From contig NZ_KQ948149.1 of NCBI RefSeq assembly GCF_001513955.1, forward strand, positions 468,227-532,226: 64,000 nt of DNA, in the 5' to 3' direction. The notes beneath the pieces were generated by a model, which was not told the DNA's origin, made no database searches, and saw nothing but the letters and a program-made list of their open reading frames with translations. This stretch comes from Streptomyces pseudovenezuelae. GTDB taxonomy: Bacteria; Actinomycetota; Actinomycetes; Streptomycetales; Streptomycetaceae. This document shows positions 1 through 8,069 of the stretch, in pieces. The translations under genes were made by a program, and so were the position numbers. How positions within the stretch are numbered: the first letter of the stretch is position 1; every line of letters starts with the position of its first letter.

Positions 1-1050
1 GTCGCCGCGGGCACCGACCCCTGGCTCTCCGGCTGGAACAGGCTGGTCGCCAACTCCCACTCCCAGTCCACCTGGACCGACCGCGCCACCGACACGATCA
101 TCCGCGGCGGAACCGGCGAGAACTACTCCCTGCTGTTCAACGACATCGCCGCCGCCTACCAGAACGCCCTGCGCTGGCAGGTCGGCGGCACCGAGGCCAA
201 CGCCGTCTGTGCCGCGAACATCCTCAACGCCTGGTCGAGGACGCTCACTTCGGTCACCGGCAACGCCGACCGCTTCCTCGCCGCCGGCATCTACGGCTGG
301 CAGTTCGCCAACGCCTGCGAACTCATGCGCGGCTACGGCGACTTCGACCTGTCCGCCGCCCAGGAGATGCTGGCCAAGGTCTTCTACCCGCTCAACAACA
401 GCTTCCTGACCAACCACAACGACGCCTGCATCACCAACTACTGGGCCAACTGGGACCTGTGCAACACGGCCTCGATCCTGGCCATCGGCATCCTCAACGA
501 GGACAGCGCCAAGTACGACCAGGCTGTCACCTACTTCAAGTCCGGCGCGGGCAACGGCTCCCTCGCCCACGCCGTGCCGTACCTGTACACCGACTCCGAC
601 GGGTACGCGCTGGGTCAGTGGCAGGAGTCCGGCCGCGACCAGGGCCACACCGTCATGGGCATGGGCCAGATGGGCGCCCTCTGCGAGATGGCCTGGAACC
701 AGGGCGACGACCTCTACTCCTACGACAGCCGCCGCTTCATGAAGGCCGCCCAGTACGTGGCCAAGTACAACCTCGGCCAGGACGTCCCCTTCACCACCTA
801 CAACTGGGGCACCGGGCAGAACTGCGCCGCCTCCTCCCAGACCGTCGTCTCCGCCGACTCCCGCGGCCAGGTCCGCCCGGTCTGGGCGATGCTCCACTTC
901 CACTACAACCGGCGCCTGGGCCTCGACGACAAGTACATCTCGCAGATGTACTACGACCTCGTCGCCCCCGAGGGAGGCGGCGGCGACTACGGCACCACCA
1001 GCGGCGGCTTCGACCAGCTGGGCTTCGGCACCCTGATGTACGCCAAGTAG
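1..1050 (+). CDS. alginate lyase family protein, N-terminus outside the window
   Basis: The frame is open from base 1, so 349 C-terminal residues are visible and the start lies upstream. The sequence fits the alginate lyase superfamily (alpha/alpha toroid lyases acting on uronic-acid polysaccharides). The family-like core is WQESGRDQGHTVMGMGQMG around residues 202-220, followed by a conserved YNWGTGQNC stretch and an aromatic-rich C-terminus. Charged and aromatic residues (Glu, Arg, Asp, His in ESGRDQGH) are what the family uses at its active site. The substrate cannot be read from sequence: alginate, glucuronan or pectin-derived uronides are all possible, and the neighbouring pectin genes favour a plant polymer. 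The signal peptide expected for a secreted lyase would lie outside the window. Confidence 0.8.
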   Translation, partial: VAAGTDPWLSGWNRLVANSHSQSTWTDRATDTIIRGGTGENYSLLFNDIAAAYQNALRWQVGGTEANAVCAANILNAWSRTLTSVTGNADRFLAAGIYGWQFANACELMRGYGDFDLSAAQEMLAKVFYPLNNSFLTNHNDACITNYWANWDLCNTASILAIGILNEDSAKYDQAVTYFKSGAGNGSLAHAVPYLYTDSDGYALGQWQESGRDQGHTVMGMGQMGALCEMAWNQGDDLYSYDSRRFMKAAQYVAKYNLGQDVPFTTYNWGTGQNCAASSQTVVSADSRGQVRPVWAMLHFHYNRRLGLDDKYISQMYYDLVAPEGGGGDYGTTSGGFDQLGFGTLMYAK

Positions 1051-1139
1051 CCGCCGGACCGCGCTCTGCACCGGAATACCGCGCCGAAATGTGGTGCTCT
1101 GGTGTTCATGGTGCAGTAGCGCGGTGAGGAGGCTGGTGC

Positions 1140-2726
1140 ATGACGGCAGTCCGGACGAACCCCGTGGTCAGCACGCCGTACGGAGCCGTACGCGGCCGGC
1201 GTGAGAACGGCGTCGCGGTCTTTCGCGGCATCCCCTACGCGGCCCCGCCCTTCGGCCCCCGCCGCTTCCGGCCGCCGGAGCCGCCCGAGCCCTGGGACGG
1301 CGTGCGCGACACGGTCGACTTCGGGCCGACGGCACCGAAACCGCCGTACTCCGAGGCCTTCGCGCAGTACCTCTCCGACCCGCTCGTGCCGGGCGACGAC
1401 TGCCTCAACCTCAACGTGTGGACCCCCGAGCCCGGCCCCGGGGCCCGGCTCCCGGTGCTGGTCTGGCTGCACGGCGGCGCCCTGACCAGGGGATCCTCGG
1501 CGGTCCCGGTGTACGACGGGCATGCCTTCGCCCGGGACGGTGTCGTGTTCGTCTCGGTGAACTACCGGCTCGGCGTGGAGGGCTACGGCCTGTTCCCCGA
1601 CGCCCCCGCCAACCCCGGCCTGCGCGACCAGTTCGCCGCCCTGCAATGGGTCCACCAGGCGATCGGGGCCTTCGGCGGCGACCCCGGGCGGGTGACGCTG
1701 GCCGGACAGTCGGCCGGCGCGATCAGCACCGGCGCCCTGCTGGCCGCCCCGCAGGCCCAGGGGCTGCTCCGGCGGGCGGTCCTGCAGAGCGGGCCGCCCG
1801 AGGCCGGCGACCGCGACAAGGTACGGCGGATGGTGCGCCGGATGGCCACCCGGCTGAAGGTCCCCGCCACCGCCGCGGCCTTCGCCGAGGTCGACCGTGA
1901 CCTGCTGCTGCGCACCCAGGCCGAGGTGGGCAGACTCAGCAGCCCGGTCCTCGGCGGCCCCGCCTTCGGGATCGTGGTCGACGGCGACCTCGTGCCCCGC
2001 GACCCCCTGGAGGCCCTCACCGATCCGGGTGGCGGGGTCGCGAAGGACGTCGACCTGATGCTGGGCTGGACCAGCGACGAGTACCGCCTCTGGCTCGTCC
2101 CCGGCGGCCTCCTGGAGCGGGTCGACCGGCTCGGCCCGGTCGCCCTCGCCGGAGCCATGGCCCGCTGCCACTGCGGCTCCGAGGTGGTCCGCGGCTACCG
2201 TGCCCTGCACCCCGAGGCGGGCACCGCCGAGACCGTCGGCCAGATGGTCACCGACCACCTGCTCCGCATCCCCCTGCACCGCCTGGCCGAGGCCCGCCCC
2301 GGCTCGTCGTACGTCTACGAGTTCGCGTGGCCCTCCCAGTTGCCGCAGCTCGGTGCCTGCCACGCCCTGGAACTGGGCTTCGTCTTCGACACCGGAGACA
2401 CCCCCGAGTCGGCCAGGCTCGCCGGCGAGGGCGCCCCGGCCGAGCTCGCCGACGCCATGCACGGGGCCTGGGTGCGGTTCGCCGCCGACGGCGAACCCGG
2501 CTGGCAGCCCTGGGACGCCACCCACCCGGTCCAGATCTTCGGCAAGGGCGACCCCTACCTCGCGTCCGGCCCTCGGGACGGCGATTTCGCGGTGTGGACG
2601 GCGGACCCGACCACCGAGGAGACGGCTCCGGTGTCGGAACCGGCGGAGGGCTGGCCCGCGCGGACCGCGGAACTGCGCTCGGTCGTACGACGGCTGCGGC
2701 GCTCGGGGCTCGCGCGGCGGCACTGA
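1140..2726 (+). CDS. type-B carboxylesterase/lipase
   Basis: A 528-residue alpha/beta hydrolase of the carboxylesterase type B family, which hydrolyses carboxylic esters. The nucleophile elbow GQSAG places the catalytic serine near residue 191. The oxyanion-hole motif is HGGAL, where HGGG is usual. The family signature NPGLRDQFAALQWV precedes the elbow, TSDEYRLW supplies the likely acid, and ACHALELGFVF supplies the histidine. The start is ATG at 1140 with a full GAGGAGG Shine-Dalgarno seven bases upstream. There is no signal peptide, so it should be cytoplasmic. Its 3' end faces the LacI regulator gene across 26 bases. The substrate is unknown; ester-decorated plant oligosaccharides or aromatic esters are possible. 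Confidence 0.9.
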   Translation: MTAVRTNPVVSTPYGAVRGRRENGVAVFRGIPYAAPPFGPRRFRPPEPPEPWDGVRDTVDFGPTAPKPPYSEAFAQYLSDPLVPGDDCLNLNVWTPEPGPGARLPVLVWLHGGALTRGSSAVPVYDGHAFARDGVVFVSVNYRLGVEGYGLFPDAPANPGLRDQFAALQWVHQAIGAFGGDPGRVTLAGQSAGAISTGALLAAPQAQGLLRRAVLQSGPPEAGDRDKVRRMVRRMATRLKVPATAAAFAEVDRDLLLRTQAEVGRLSSPVLGGPAFGIVVDGDLVPRDPLEALTDPGGGVAKDVDLMLGWTSDEYRLWLVPGGLLERVDRLGPVALAGAMARCHCGSEVVRGYRALHPEAGTAETVGQMVTDHLLRIPLHRLAEARPGSSYVYEFAWPSQLPQLGACHALELGFVFDTGDTPESARLAGEGAPAELADAMHGAWVRFAADGEPGWQPWDATHPVQIFGKGDPYLASGPRDGDFAVWTADPTTEETAPVSEPAEGWPARTAELRSVVRRLRRSGLARRH

Positions 2727-2752
2727 GGGCGGCCCCGCCGCCCGCCCGGTCC

Positions 2753-3808
2753 TCAGGTCCCGGCCGCCCCGACCGAGTCCCTGACCACCACATGGGTGCC
2801 CAGCAGCAGGTGCTCGGCCGGGTCCTCCGCGGTACGGCCGAGCGCGGTGCGCACGGCGAGCCGGCCCAGTTCCTCGTAGGGGACGTGGACGGTGGTGAGC
2901 GCCGGGTGCAGGTCGCGGGCGAAGGGGATGTCGTCGTAGCCGGCCAGGGAGACGTCCCCGGGGACGTCGAGGCCGGCCTCGTGGAGGGCGGTCAGGGCGC
3001 CCGCCGCGACCATGTCGGTGGTGGCGACCACGGCCGTGAAGTCCAGGCCCTCCTTCAGGGCCCGGCGCATCAGGCGGTGACCGGAGTCGCGGGTGAAGTC
3101 GCCGTTCAGGACCAGCGCCGGATCGGGGTCCAGGCCGCGGGCGCGGTGCGCCGCGAGATAGCCGCGCTCACGGCCCTGCGCGGTGGTGTGGTCGGCCTTG
3201 CCGCCGAGGAACAGGACCCGGCGGTGGCCCTGGGACAGGACGTGGGCGACCAGCGCGTAGGCGCCGCCCTCGTTGTCGTACTCGATGACCGTGACCGGTG
3301 CCCCCGGGCCGAGCGGCGGTCTCCCGCACAGCACCAGCCGTGACCCCGCCGAGGCCAGCGAGTCGGCCATCCGGCGGGTGCGCTCGCGGTACTCGACGGT
3401 GTCGGCGGCGCCGCCCACCAGGATCACGGCGGCGGCCCGCTGGGCCCGCATCATCTCCACGAACTCCAGTTCGTGCTCGACGTCGCCCTCCGTGCTGCAC
3501 ACCAGGCACAGGTGGCCGAGCCGGGTCGCCTCGCGCTCCACCCCGTGCGCCATCAGGGCGAACGAGGGGCCGGTGATGTCCTCCAGCACGAAGGCCAGCG
3601 TGGGTGTGCCGACGCCGGCGACGGCCTTCGCGCGCGCGTCGGCGACGTAGTCCATGTCCCGCACGGCACGCATCACGCGGGTGCGGGTGGCCGCGCTGAC
3701 CGGGTACACCCCGCCGAGCACCCGTGACACGGTCGACGCCGACACCCCGGCCCGCGCCGCCACGTCCCGGATCGTGCTCCGGCTCGCGTCCTCGCTCTTC
3801 CTGGTCAT
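2753..3808 (-). CDS. LacI family transcriptional regulator
   Basis: A 351-residue LacI/GalR-type repressor. Residues 11-35 carry the typical helix-turn-helix TIRDVAARAGVSASTVSRVL, followed by the hinge and a periplasmic-binding-protein-like sugar domain that includes VSLAGYDDIPFARDLHPALTTV, the usual C-terminal signature. The start is ATG at 3808 with a purine-rich upstream region. A palindrome around AACCGGTT lies 55 bases upstream and probably serves autoregulation. Its target could be the carboxylesterase it faces or the polysaccharidases nearby; the sequence does not say which sugar it senses. Confidence 0.92.
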   Translation of the reverse strand: MTRKSEDASRSTIRDVAARAGVSASTVSRVLGGVYPVSAATRTRVMRAVRDMDYVADARAKAVAGVGTPTLAFVLEDITGPSFALMAHGVEREATRLGHLCLVCSTEGDVEHELEFVEMMRAQRAAAVILVGGAADTVEYRERTRRMADSLASAGSRLVLCGRPPLGPGAPVTVIEYDNEGGAYALVAHVLSQGHRRVLFLGGKADHTTAQGRERGYLAAHRARGLDPDPALVLNGDFTRDSGHRLMRRALKEGLDFTAVVATTDMVAAGALTALHEAGLDVPGDVSLAGYDDIPFARDLHPALTTVHVPYEELGRLAVRTALGRTAEDPAEHLLLGTHVVVRDSVGAAGT

Positions 3809-3862
3809 CCCCGCCTCGCCCCTCTCCCCGACGCACCCCTCGGGAACAGCGGCAACACCCGT

Positions 3863-3876
3863 GGAAACCGGTTCCC
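3863..3876. promoter_or_regulatory. candidate LacI-type operator
   Basis: GGAAACCGGTTCCC is an inverted repeat centred on AACCGGTT with one mismatched pair. It lies about 55 bases upstream of the LacI-family start at 3808. LacI-family operators are usually even palindromes with a central CG, as here. Autoregulation is an inference. Confidence 0.5.
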
Positions 3877-3973
3877 GATGCGGAGGCTAGCAGTGGCGAA
3901 GGGGAGCGGACGAGAGAACGGCGGGGACGGTTCGAAGGGAGCTGCCGGGACGTGCGGGGCGGGCCGCTCGGCG

Positions 3974-4147
3974 TCACAGAGCCCTGCGGGGCCGCGAGGT
4001 GGCGGACCGGGCCTGCTGGGAGACGGCGTCCACGGCGGCGGAGACCGGAGGGGCCAGTTTCGCGGGCTGGAACGTGTCCGCGGGGGCCATCACGGCCACC
4101 GCCGCGACCACGGCCCTGCCCGCGCCCCGCACGGGGAACGCGCCCGG
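3974..4147 (-). pseudogene. IclR-type regulator, C-terminal remnant
   Basis: On the minus strand the open frame ending at 3974 reads EAEAPGAFPVRGAGRAVV and then AAVAVMAPADTFQPAKLA. This resembles the end of an IclR effector-binding domain, where a Pro-Gly, an Ala-Pro-Val-Arg-like strand, a Val-Val-Ala-Ala/Leu-Ser-Val strand and a C-terminal helix are typical. The DNA-binding half and most of the effector domain are absent. The remnant runs straight into the 5' edge of the Old Yellow Enzyme remnant on the other strand. The family call rests on about 55 residues and is tentative. Confidence 0.5.
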
Positions 4148-4690
4148 CGCCTCGGCTTCGACGGACTCGAACTGCACGGCGGACACGGCTACCTGATCGA
4201 CCTGTTCCTGCGGCCCGAGTCCAACCCGCGCACCGACGGGTACGGCGGTGACCTGGGCGGCCGCACCCGGTTCGCCGCCGAGGTGGTGGCGGCGGCCACG
4301 CCCGACGAGCTCTACCTGCTCCTGGCACCGCTGACCGAGGCGGGCGTCGATGTCCTCGACTGCTCGACCCGGCGCTTCTGGCTGCCGGAGTTCCCCGGCT
4401 CCGACCTGGGTCTCGCGGGCTGGGTGAAGAAGCTGACCGGCCTGCCCACAGTCGCCGTCGGATCGGTCGGGCTCGACGACAGCGAGTTCCTGAGCGCGCT
4501 CATGGAGGGCCGGGGCGCGGCGAACGCCTCCCGGGACCGGCTGGTGGGCCTCATGGAACGGGACGACTTCGACCTGCTCGCCGTGGGGCGCCTGCTGCTG
4601 TCCGATCCCGCGTGGGTGGCCAGGATCCGCGACGGCCGCCGCTCCGAACTGCGCCCGTTCTCCGCGGAGGCGCTGCTGAGCCTCACCTGA
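4141..4690 (+). pseudogene. NADH:flavin oxidoreductase (Old Yellow Enzyme family), C-terminal remnant
   Basis: From 4141 the plus strand encodes RRLGFDGLELHGGHGYLID and RPESNPRTDGYGGDLGGR, which are hallmark Old Yellow Enzyme motifs (normally GFDGVEIHGAHGYLI and RTDEYGG). The frame continues through VAVGSVGL and LLAVGRLLLSDPAW to the normal C-terminus at 4690. The N-terminal half with the flavin-binding start of the barrel is missing. About 30 residues also seem to be lost after FAAEVVAAA, where a beta-strand such as FRFSQWKQ is expected before the TPDEL-like segment. The same frame is open back to 3878, but that part does not look like this family. It is most likely non-functional. Confidence 0.8.
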
Positions 4691-4726
4691 TCAGGTCCGG
4701 GCGCAGCCCTCCGCGGAGACCCGGTG

Positions 4727-5674
4727 TCACCCGTCTGCGAGAGTCGTCGCGATCCCCGTGATCGCTCCCGGCCCCACCCGGCAGCACCCCCCGACGAGCC
4801 GGGCGCCGGCGGCCAGCCAGCCCTGTACCTCCTGCGGGGAGAACGACGAGCTGCCCTCCCACGCGCGTGCCCGCGCGTTCCACGTCTCCCCGCTGTTGGG
4901 GTAGACGACGACCGGCTTGCCGGTGACCCGCGCGGCGGTCTCGATCGCGGTGTCCACGTCCTCGGGGACACAGCAGTTGACGCCCACCGCGATGACCTCG
5001 TCCGCGTCGGCGGCGAGAGCGAACGCCTCTTCCAGGGGCTGGCCGGCCCGGGTACGGCCGCCCGCGACGGAGTAGGACAGCCAGGCCGGCACCCCGAGAC
5101 CGCGGATCGCCCGCAGCAGTGCCTGCGCCTCGTCGCTGTCCGGGATCGTCTCCAGCGCCAGGACGTCGGGTCCGGCCGCCGCCAGCACGTCGAGCCGCGG
5201 CCGGTGGAACGCCTCCAGCTCGGCCACGCTCAGGCCGTACCGGCCGCGGTACTCCGAGCCGTCCGCGAGCATCGCGCCGTAGGGCCCGACCGAGGCCGCC
5301 ACGTACAGCGGGCGCCGTGCCCCCTTCGCCGTCGCCTGCCGTGCCGCCTCCTGCGCCGACCCGACGCTCAGGGCGAGCAGTTCGGCGGCCCGCTCGGGCC
5401 CGATGCCGCGTTTGGCGAACCCCTCGAAGGTGGCCTGGTAGCTGGACGTGATCGCCACGTCCGCGCCCGCCTCGTAGTACGCGAGATGCGCCTCGGTGAT
5501 CGCCTCGGGCCGCTCCGCGAGCAGCCGGGCCGACCACAGCTCGTCGCTCAGGTCGTGCCCGGCGGACTCCAGCTGGTTGGACATACCGCCGTCGAGCACG
5601 ACGGGGCCGGCCGCGAGGGCCTCGGCGAAGGGGCGGGAGGGGGCGTCGGGGACTTCCGGGGTGTCGCTGGTCAT
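4727..5674 (-). CDS. mmuM: homocysteine S-methyltransferase
   Basis: A 315-residue zinc-dependent homocysteine methyltransferase that transfers a methyl group from S-methylmethionine (or SAM) to homocysteine to give methionine. The zinc ligands are visible as the cysteine in GVNCCVPED and the pair in GGCCRVGPGAI near the C-terminus. The N-terminal LDGGMSNQLE segment is the usual start of the fold. The length matches the E. coli MmuM type. S-methylmethionine is abundant in plants, which suits the plant-polymer genes around it, but no methionine permease gene is adjacent. It is cytoplasmic and seems monocistronic. Confidence 0.88.
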   Translation of the reverse strand: MTSDTPEVPDAPSRPFAEALAAGPVVLDGGMSNQLESAGHDLSDELWSARLLAERPEAITEAHLAYYEAGADVAITSSYQATFEGFAKRGIGPERAAELLALSVGSAQEAARQATAKGARRPLYVAASVGPYGAMLADGSEYRGRYGLSVAELEAFHRPRLDVLAAAGPDVLALETIPDSDEAQALLRAIRGLGVPAWLSYSVAGGRTRAGQPLEEAFALAADADEVIAVGVNCCVPEDVDTAIETAARVTGKPVVVYPNSGETWNARARAWEGSSSFSPQEVQGWLAAGARLVGGCCRVGPGAITGIATTLADG

Positions 5675-5793
5675 GCCTCGACGCTAACCGAAGCGCCGCC
5701 GGACGGCCCCGGCTGTCCGGTCCGCGAACACCGGGGCCGACACGCGCGACCACGCTCTCGCGCGTCACCGACCTCGACGTGAGGCGGCACTCC

Positions 5794-7881
5794 TCAGGGC
5801 GCCGCGTGCCGCCGGGCGGGCCGGCGCCTGCCCCGCTTTCTCAGCGTGGGAGGCACCACCAGTCCGCCGAGCAGTCCGAGCGCCAGGATGTACGGCCACC
5901 ACCCCAAGCCCTCGGCCGCCGCCGTCGTACGGGGCGTCGCCAAGGGCGTCGCCGACGACGTGTCCGCGCGCCCGCCGGGCGAGGCGCTCTCGGTGACCGC
6001 GGTGAGTACGACGTCGTTGCCGTCGCCGCCCCGATAGGTGATCCGGTACGTCGTGTCGGCCAGCTTGAGGCGCGTGCCCTCCTTCAGGCCCCGGAAGGCG
6101 CCCGAGGTCTTCGCACGGCCCTTGTGGTCCAGTACGGTGACACTGCGGGCCGGGGCGGTGCCCGCCGCCGAGAGGTCGAGGGCGCCGGACAGTCGTACCG
6201 GGCCCGTCACCTTCAACGAGTCCTTCCCGAGCACCAGTTCGCCCTTCGCGCTCTGGGTGTACCCGCCGGAGACCGTGAGCCCGCTCGCGACCACCCCGTC
6301 GTTGGTGACCGCGCCTTGCACCGTGCCCCTGCCGGTCAGAGAGGACACGACCCTCAGCCCGGCGGTGCCGGCGTCGAGCCGCGCGGCCGCCGAGGTGAGC
6401 CGGATTCCCTTGCTGCGGGCGAGAGTTGCCTCGCCGCGCAGCGCGAGCGTGCCCTTGCGGACCGTCGTCGTCCCCGTGTACGACACCGCACCGCCGGCCA
6501 GGGTCGTCGTCGCCCTGCCCGTCTGGGTGAGGGAGCCGCTGCCGCTGATCCGGGACAGGGTCAGGGGCCTGGTCGTGTTCCCGAGGACCAGCGAGCCGTC
6601 GTTCACGACCTTGTAGCGGCTGCCCGCGGTGTAGAGCCCTCCGTCGCCTCCCGGCCGGCCGCTGCCGAGGCGCAGTACGGCGCCCTTCTCGACGGTGGTG
6701 GAGCCGTCGTAGTACTGGACGGCCGCGAAGGTGACATCGTTGCCCTTCGTCCCCTTGATGACGATGTCACCCGCGCCGGGCGCGGACAGGGTGTCGTGGA
6801 AGCGGCCGCCGCCGATCGGGGCGCCCAGGGTGACCGGCCCGTTGTAGTCGAAGGTCAGCAGGGAACGGGAGCGCGCCGCGAGGAGGTTGATGTACACCGT
6901 CTTCGCCGTGCCCGGCATGAAGATCCTGCTGGTCGTCCCGTCGCCCCACTGGACGTTGGCGCCCTTGATGTTGGTGCCGCGCTTGTTGACGTTCTTGGCG
7001 GCCGGAGTCCAGTTCAGGGCGGGGTCGCTGAGGGAGGGATCGGTGTCGCCGCCCTGGTTCGACCAGCTGTACTGGCCCGTGAGGACCACCTTGCTGCCCG
7101 GCCGGGACTGGACGTTGATGTCGCTGCCGTACTCGCGCTGGTAGAAGTCCATCCGCTCGGTGACGGTCTGCCCCAGCGGGGTGTCCACGGTCCAGGTGCC
7201 CTGGTTCAGCACCTTGCGCATGTTCGGCAACGCGGTCGCGTACTCGGGCCGCCCCGCGTTGGTCTGCGTGCCGTTGTCGACGACCCCGGAGAACGGGCCG
7301 GACGTCAGGTCCCAGGTGCCCCAGAGGGAGCGCGGCTGGGTGATCAGGCCGGAGCCGCTGACGGTGCCCAGGTTGTAGGCGCTCGTCAGGGACAGCCGCA
7401 GGGTGCCGTCGACCCTGATGTTGTCCTGGTTCAGCCGGAACGCCGGGGTGTTGTAGGGGAAGTGGCCGATCAGTCCTGTCGTCCCGCCGGTGCCGTACTG
7501 CAGGGTCGCCCCGCGCTCGACCGTGATCGCGGGCGGGTCGGGCCGGGTCGTGGTGACGTACGGGTGGTTGCCGCCCTGGGTCCGCACGGACTGCCGCTGC
7601 CGGGACCTGGGCAGGGTGAAGTCGCTGTCCTTGGTGAGGACCAGCGTCCCGCTGCCGCGCACGGTGAGCGTGCCCTCGCCGCGGAACACCCCGTCGTACG
7701 TCGTCGTCCCCGCGGGCACGGTGACGACCGTGTCACCGCTCAGGGTGACGTCCCGGTCCGCGAGGACGTCGGCGGTGGCGTCCCGGGGTCCGGCGGCCGA
7801 CGCCGGGGGAGCGGTGACCATGAGGGCCACCGCCGCCAGGGCGCCGGCGGCCGCTGCTGTTCTGTGGAAATGGCTGCACAC
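5794..7881 (-). CDS. secreted, membrane-anchored beta-strand-repeat protein (autotransporter-associated repeat type)
   Basis: A surface protein of about 695 residues. From a GTG at 7881 it has a short basic start, a hydrophobic segment AAAAGALAAVALMVTAPP and a likely signal peptidase site after PASA. The bulk is rich in Gly, Thr, Ser and Val with repeated units such as YTGTTTVRKGTLALRG and YDGSTTVEKGAVLRLG, the pattern of autotransporter-associated beta-strand repeats that form a right-handed beta-helix. The C-terminus has one membrane helix, YILALGLLGGLVVPP, then a basic tail, with no LPXTG sortase signal. The start is uncertain because no strong Shine-Dalgarno is seen; the frame stays open to 8010. 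The function is unknown; adhesion or polysaccharide binding is possible. Confidence 0.72.
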   Translation of the reverse strand: MCSHFHRTAAAAGALAAVALMVTAPPASAAGPRDATADVLADRDVTLSGDTVVTVPAGTTTYDGVFRGEGTLTVRGSGTLVLTKDSDFTLPRSRQRQSVRTQGGNHPYVTTTRPDPPAITVERGATLQYGTGGTTGLIGHFPYNTPAFRLNQDNIRVDGTLRLSLTSAYNLGTVSGSGLITQPRSLWGTWDLTSGPFSGVVDNGTQTNAGRPEYATALPNMRKVLNQGTWTVDTPLGQTVTERMDFYQREYGSDINVQSRPGSKVVLTGQYSWSNQGGDTDPSLSDPALNWTPAAKNVNKRGTNIKGANVQWGDGTTSRIFMPGTAKTVYINLLAARSRSLLTFDYNGPVTLGAPIGGGRFHDTLSAPGAGDIVIKGTKGNDVTFAAVQYYDGSTTVEKGAVLRLGSGRPGGDGGLYTAGSRYKVVNDGSLVLGNTTRPLTLSRISGSGSLTQTGRATTTLAGGAVSYTGTTTVRKGTLALRGEATLARSKGIRLTSAAARLDAGTAGLRVVSSLTGRGTVQGAVTNDGVVASGLTVSGGYTQSAKGELVLGKDSLKVTGPVRLSGALDLSAAGTAPARSVTVLDHKGRAKTSGAFRGLKEGTRLKLADTTYRITYRGGDGNDVVLTAVTESASPGGRADTSSATPLATPRTTAAAEGLGWWPYILALGLLGGLVVPPTLRKRGRRRPARRHAAP

Positions 7882-7961
7882 ATGACCGGAGACGGGCCAG
7901 GCGGCGGCCGATAACAGAAATCCGAAGCAGAAAGCGCCTTCTTTTGGTCGCGTCCGACCCG

Positions 7962-7990
7962 TTGACCTCCTGGTTCCCCAGCCGTACCTT
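7962..7990 (+). promoter_or_regulatory. candidate promoter of the GH43 gene pair
   Basis: TTGACC at 7962-7967 and TACCTT at 7985-7990 are separated by 17 bases, a normal spacing for the principal vegetative sigma factor. The element lies about 80 bases upstream of the GH43 start at 8070 and just upstream of a perfect inverted repeat. Confidence 0.5.
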
Positions 7991-8011
7991 TCGGCTGTTC
8001 GCAATAACAAC

Positions 8012-8035
8012 AGATGTTCTCAATATCGAACATCT
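8012..8035. promoter_or_regulatory. perfect inverted repeat, candidate operator
   Basis: AGATGTTC at 8012-8019 and GAACATCT at 8028-8035 are perfect inverted arms around an AT-rich 8-base centre. The site lies 22 bases downstream of a candidate -10 box and 34 bases before the GH43 start, a good place for a repressor to act. The binding protein is unknown; the arm GTTC-N8-GAAC is of the size used by IclR and GntR-type regulators. Confidence 0.5.
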
Positions 8036-8069
8036 CTCTCAGGACACCCCCATCCGAGAGGCAGTCCGC

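Noticed and set aside
3878..4140. Open plus-strand frame continuous with the Old Yellow Enzyme remnant, which could be read as its N-terminus
   Set aside because: The residues are Gly/Arg-rich and unlike the family, and the minus strand here encodes the IclR-like tail, so the frame is open by chance in GC-rich DNA.
5779..7914. A 711-codon plus-strand frame opposite the surface protein
   Set aside because: Its composition (Arg, Gly, Val, Ala) is what antisense of GC-rich codons gives, while the minus strand has a signal peptide, repeats and a membrane anchor.
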